From: Pseudomonadota bacterium
Lineage (GTDB): Bacteria; Desulfobacterota; Binatia; Binatales; Binataceae
DNA: 64,000 bases
Assembly (NCBI GenBank): GCA_021325355.1
Contig: JAJPHI010000009.1
Location: 248,001 to 312,000, forward strand
Direction: 5' to 3'
Below the pieces are notes generated by a model. The model saw only the letters and a program-made list of their open reading frames with translations. It did no database searches and was not told the origin of the DNA. Positions 61,689-64,000 of this stretch are shown piece by piece. The stretch's first letter is position 1; each line of letters opens with the position of its first letter. A program made the position numbers and the translations under genes.

Positions 61689-63062
61689 TTACGCGTCGTT
61701 GCCCTGCATAAGCGCTAACACGCGATTACTCAACGGTGGCTGCCAGAGCGCGGAGAGCGGTCTCATCAGTTGGAAGACCTCCACGACCAGGCGCTGCACC
61801 TCGGGATCCTGCACCTGCAGCGCGTCGAGCGCGAGAAAATAGCGCGCGCCCTGCTCCATCCCCGGAGGACGCTCGCCGCGGGTCTGCGGATAGGCAAAAT
61901 CAAAGTTGGCCGCGAGCGTCCACGGCGTCGCGATTACGTCGGCGGCCCGGGCGAAATAAGCGCTCGCGAGATCCTCGAGTGCGGCGCTCCGCTCGGCGCG
62001 CTCGCGCAGAAGGGTTTGGAGGACGCGCGCCTGCAGCCCCGCCGACGTCATCCCTTGCCCATAGACCGGATTGAAGCTGCAGATGGCGTCACCCACCAGC
62101 AGAAACCGCGCGGGAAATCGCGGCATCCGCTCGTAGTGGCGCAGGATGCTCGAGGGAAAACGATGCTGGCTGATGTCGGCGATTCGTTCGGCGTCCCTGA
62201 TCAATTCGTACAACGCGGGCGAAGGCAACGAACGGGCAAACTCCATGAAGCCGTCGGGATCGGTCGGCGGATAGTCGCCGAACCGTCCGGCGAGGCTCAC
62301 GTGCCAGACGCCGTTTTCGATCTCGAACAAGCCGCCGCCGCGCACGTTCGGCGGCGGCGCGCCGAAGAGGATGATCGGCTCGACCTGCGGCGCGTCGGCG
62401 GGTTTGCGAAAGCGCGTGCTGGTATAGGCGAAGTCAACCTCGATCGTGGTCACTTCGGGCGGCGCGAAGCCCATCTCGCCGAGCCATCGGGGGGCGCGCG
62501 AGCCGCGGCCGCCGGCGTCGATTACCAGATCGGCAGGCACCTCGCGCGTAGCTCCGTCAGGACCGACACGCAGGCCGGTGACGCTGCCGTCGCGATGAGC
62601 CAGCGCTTCGACAATGGCGCCCTGCTCCAGGCGGACGTTGGCCAACTCGAGGGTGCGCTTGCGCAGCAGATACTCGAGCAGGCCGCGGCTCATGACGTGG
62701 CCGCCGAAGCCGAGGTCGCGGGGTTCGCGTATCGACCCGGTCAGGCTGTAGCTCTTGCCGTCAGCGCGGTACCAAACGGCGTCGCGGCCGGCGCGCCAGC
62801 GAATGGCGCCGAGTTGTTCGAGTTCCGCGCCGAAGCCCGGGAAGAACTCGGAGATGATCTGCTCGCCGCCGTAAAGCAGGGCATGAACGTGATTACCCTG
62901 CGGCGTGGATTTGTGGATGACGGGACGGTCTTCGAGCTGATCACGCTCGAAGATGGTGACCTGCTCGAAGAATTCGCTCAGCACCCGCGCCGCCATCAGG
63001 CCTGCGATACTGCCGCCGACAACGGCGGCATGAGCCCCCAATCTGGTCATCGCTTCCCCCAT
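61689..63062 (-). CDS. FAD-dependent oxidoreductase/monooxygenase (PHBH/halogenase-like fold)
   Basis: AAVVGGSIAGLMAARVLSEFFEQVTIFERD; FLLVGDAICSFNPVYGQGMTSAGLQARVL. Confidence 0.85.
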   Translation of the reverse strand: MGEAMTRLGAHAAVVGGSIAGLMAARVLSEFFEQVTIFERDQLEDRPVIHKSTPQGNHVHALLYGGEQIISEFFPGFGAELEQLGAIRWRAGRDAVWYRADGKSYSLTGSIREPRDLGFGGHVMSRGLLEYLLRKRTLELANVRLEQGAIVEALAHRDGSVTGLRVGPDGATREVPADLVIDAGGRGSRAPRWLGEMGFAPPEVTTIEVDFAYTSTRFRKPADAPQVEPIILFGAPPPNVRGGGLFEIENGVWHVSLAGRFGDYPPTDPDGFMEFARSLPSPALYELIRDAERIADISQHRFPSSILRHYERMPRFPARFLLVGDAICSFNPVYGQGMTSAGLQARVLQTLLRERAERSAALEDLASAYFARAADVIATPWTLAANFDFAYPQTRGERPPGMEQGARYFLALDALQVQDPEVQRLVVEVFQLMRPLSALWQPPLSNRVLALMQGNDA

Positions 63063-63107
63063 TCGATCACGCCGCGTCGGTCTCGCGGCGCGCTCTATAC
63101 AACCACT

Positions 63108-64000
63108 TCATGGCGTCAGCCGTTCCATCATGCGCGGAAACGGAATCGCCTCGCGGATATGATGAATGCCGCAGCACCAAGCCACCATGCGCTCGATCCC
63201 CATGCCGAATCCGGCATGGGGCACCGATCCGTAACGGCGCAAATCGAGGTACCATTCGAAGGGCTCGAGCGGCAGTTGATGGTCGAGCATGCGCTGGCGC
63301 AGCGTGGCATAGTCGTCCTCGCGCTGGCCGCCGCCGATAATCTCGCCGTAACCCTCGGGGGCGAGCATATCGACACAGAGCGCCACCTCCGGCCGTTCCG
63401 GATCATGTTTCATGTAGAAGGCCTTGCACTCAGCCGGGTAGCGATGGACCAGGACGGGCGTCGCGAATTCACTGGACAGCGCGGTCTCCTCGTCGCCGCC
63501 GAGGTCGTCGCCCCACTTGACGGCGAAGCCTTTGGCCTGGAGCCGCGCGATAGCCTCGTCGTAGGTGATTCGCGGATAGGGCCTGGCGGCGGCGCGAGCG
63601 AGCCTTTCGATATCGCGCTCGAGGGTCTTCAATTCGGCGCCGCGGCGCTCGAGCACGCGCGTCAGGATGTAGGAGACGAACTCCTCGGCGAGATTCATAT
63701 CGTCGTCGAGATTGAAGTAGGCCACTTCCGGCTCGACCATCCAGAATTCCGTCAGGTGGCGGCGGGTCTTGGACTTTTCGGCGCGAAACGTCGGACCGAA
63801 GCAGTAAACCTTGCCAAAGGCGAGCGCGCCGGCCTCGGCATACAACTGTCCGCTTTGCGTCAGATAGGCTTTGCGATCGCCGAAGTAATCGATCTCGAAC
63901 AGATTGGTCGTACCCTCGCAGGAGGTAGGCGTCAGAATCGGCGAGTCGAACAGGATAAAGCCGCGTTGGTGGAGAAAGTCCCGGCAAGCCGCTTCGACTT
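63108..64000 (-). CDS. asnS: Asparaginyl-tRNA synthetase, C-terminal part (5' end outside window)
   Basis: [78 protein letters not shown]; frame open at window end. Confidence 0.93.
   Translation of the reverse strand, partial: VEAACRDFLHQRGFILFDSPILTPTSCEGTTNLFEIDYFGDRKAYLTQSGQLYAEAGALAFGKVYCFGPTFRAEKSKTRRHLTEFWMVEPEVAYFNLDDDMNLAEEFVSYILTRVLERRGAELKTLERDIERLARAAARPYPRITYDEAIARLQAKGFAVKWGDDLGGDEETALSSEFATPVLVHRYPAECKAFYMKHDPERPEVALCVDMLAPEGYGEIIGGGQREDDYATLRQRMLDHQLPLEPFEWYLDLRRYGSVPHAGFGMGIERMVAWCCGIHHIREAIPFPRMMERLTP

Overview
The window is a GC-rich bacterial chromosomal segment coded almost entirely on the minus strand. Its core, about 21.7-55.9 kb, is one co-directional run of rlmB, five tRNAs, rpmG, secE-nusG-rplKAJL-rpoBC, the str genes (rpsL-rpsG-fusA-tuf) and the S10/spc/alpha ribosomal protein genes to rplQ. 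It ends at a strong intrinsic terminator and is followed by tldD/tldE. The left flank carries the tail of a metal P-type ATPase, a paired ABC exporter, an FMN reductase facing an LLM-type monooxygenase, a Bcp peroxiredoxin, a heme-oxygenase-like protein, a three-gene CzcCBA-like heavy-metal RND efflux system, a cytochrome c plus cupredoxin unit, and clpB. The right flank carries a CoA-thioester metabolism cluster (SDR, type III CoA transferase, enoyl-CoA hydratase, F420-type LLM, PaaI thioesterase), rpsU, an uncharacterised ORF, a FAD-dependent oxidoreductase and the 3' part of asnS. The strongest non-genic signal is a perfect 16-bp parS sequence (TGTTTCACGTGAAACA, inside a 22-bp palindrome) just upstream of clpB. 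Other leads are a kinase-less PAS-REC protein, a tandem repeat in the cupredoxin promoter region, an empty tufB position between the tRNA cluster and rpmG, and a Cys-rich insert in EF-Tu. I saw no CRISPR array, rRNA, transposase or prophage, and nothing I can confidently call a wholly new system. All calls come from reading the sequence and translations; no database search was run.
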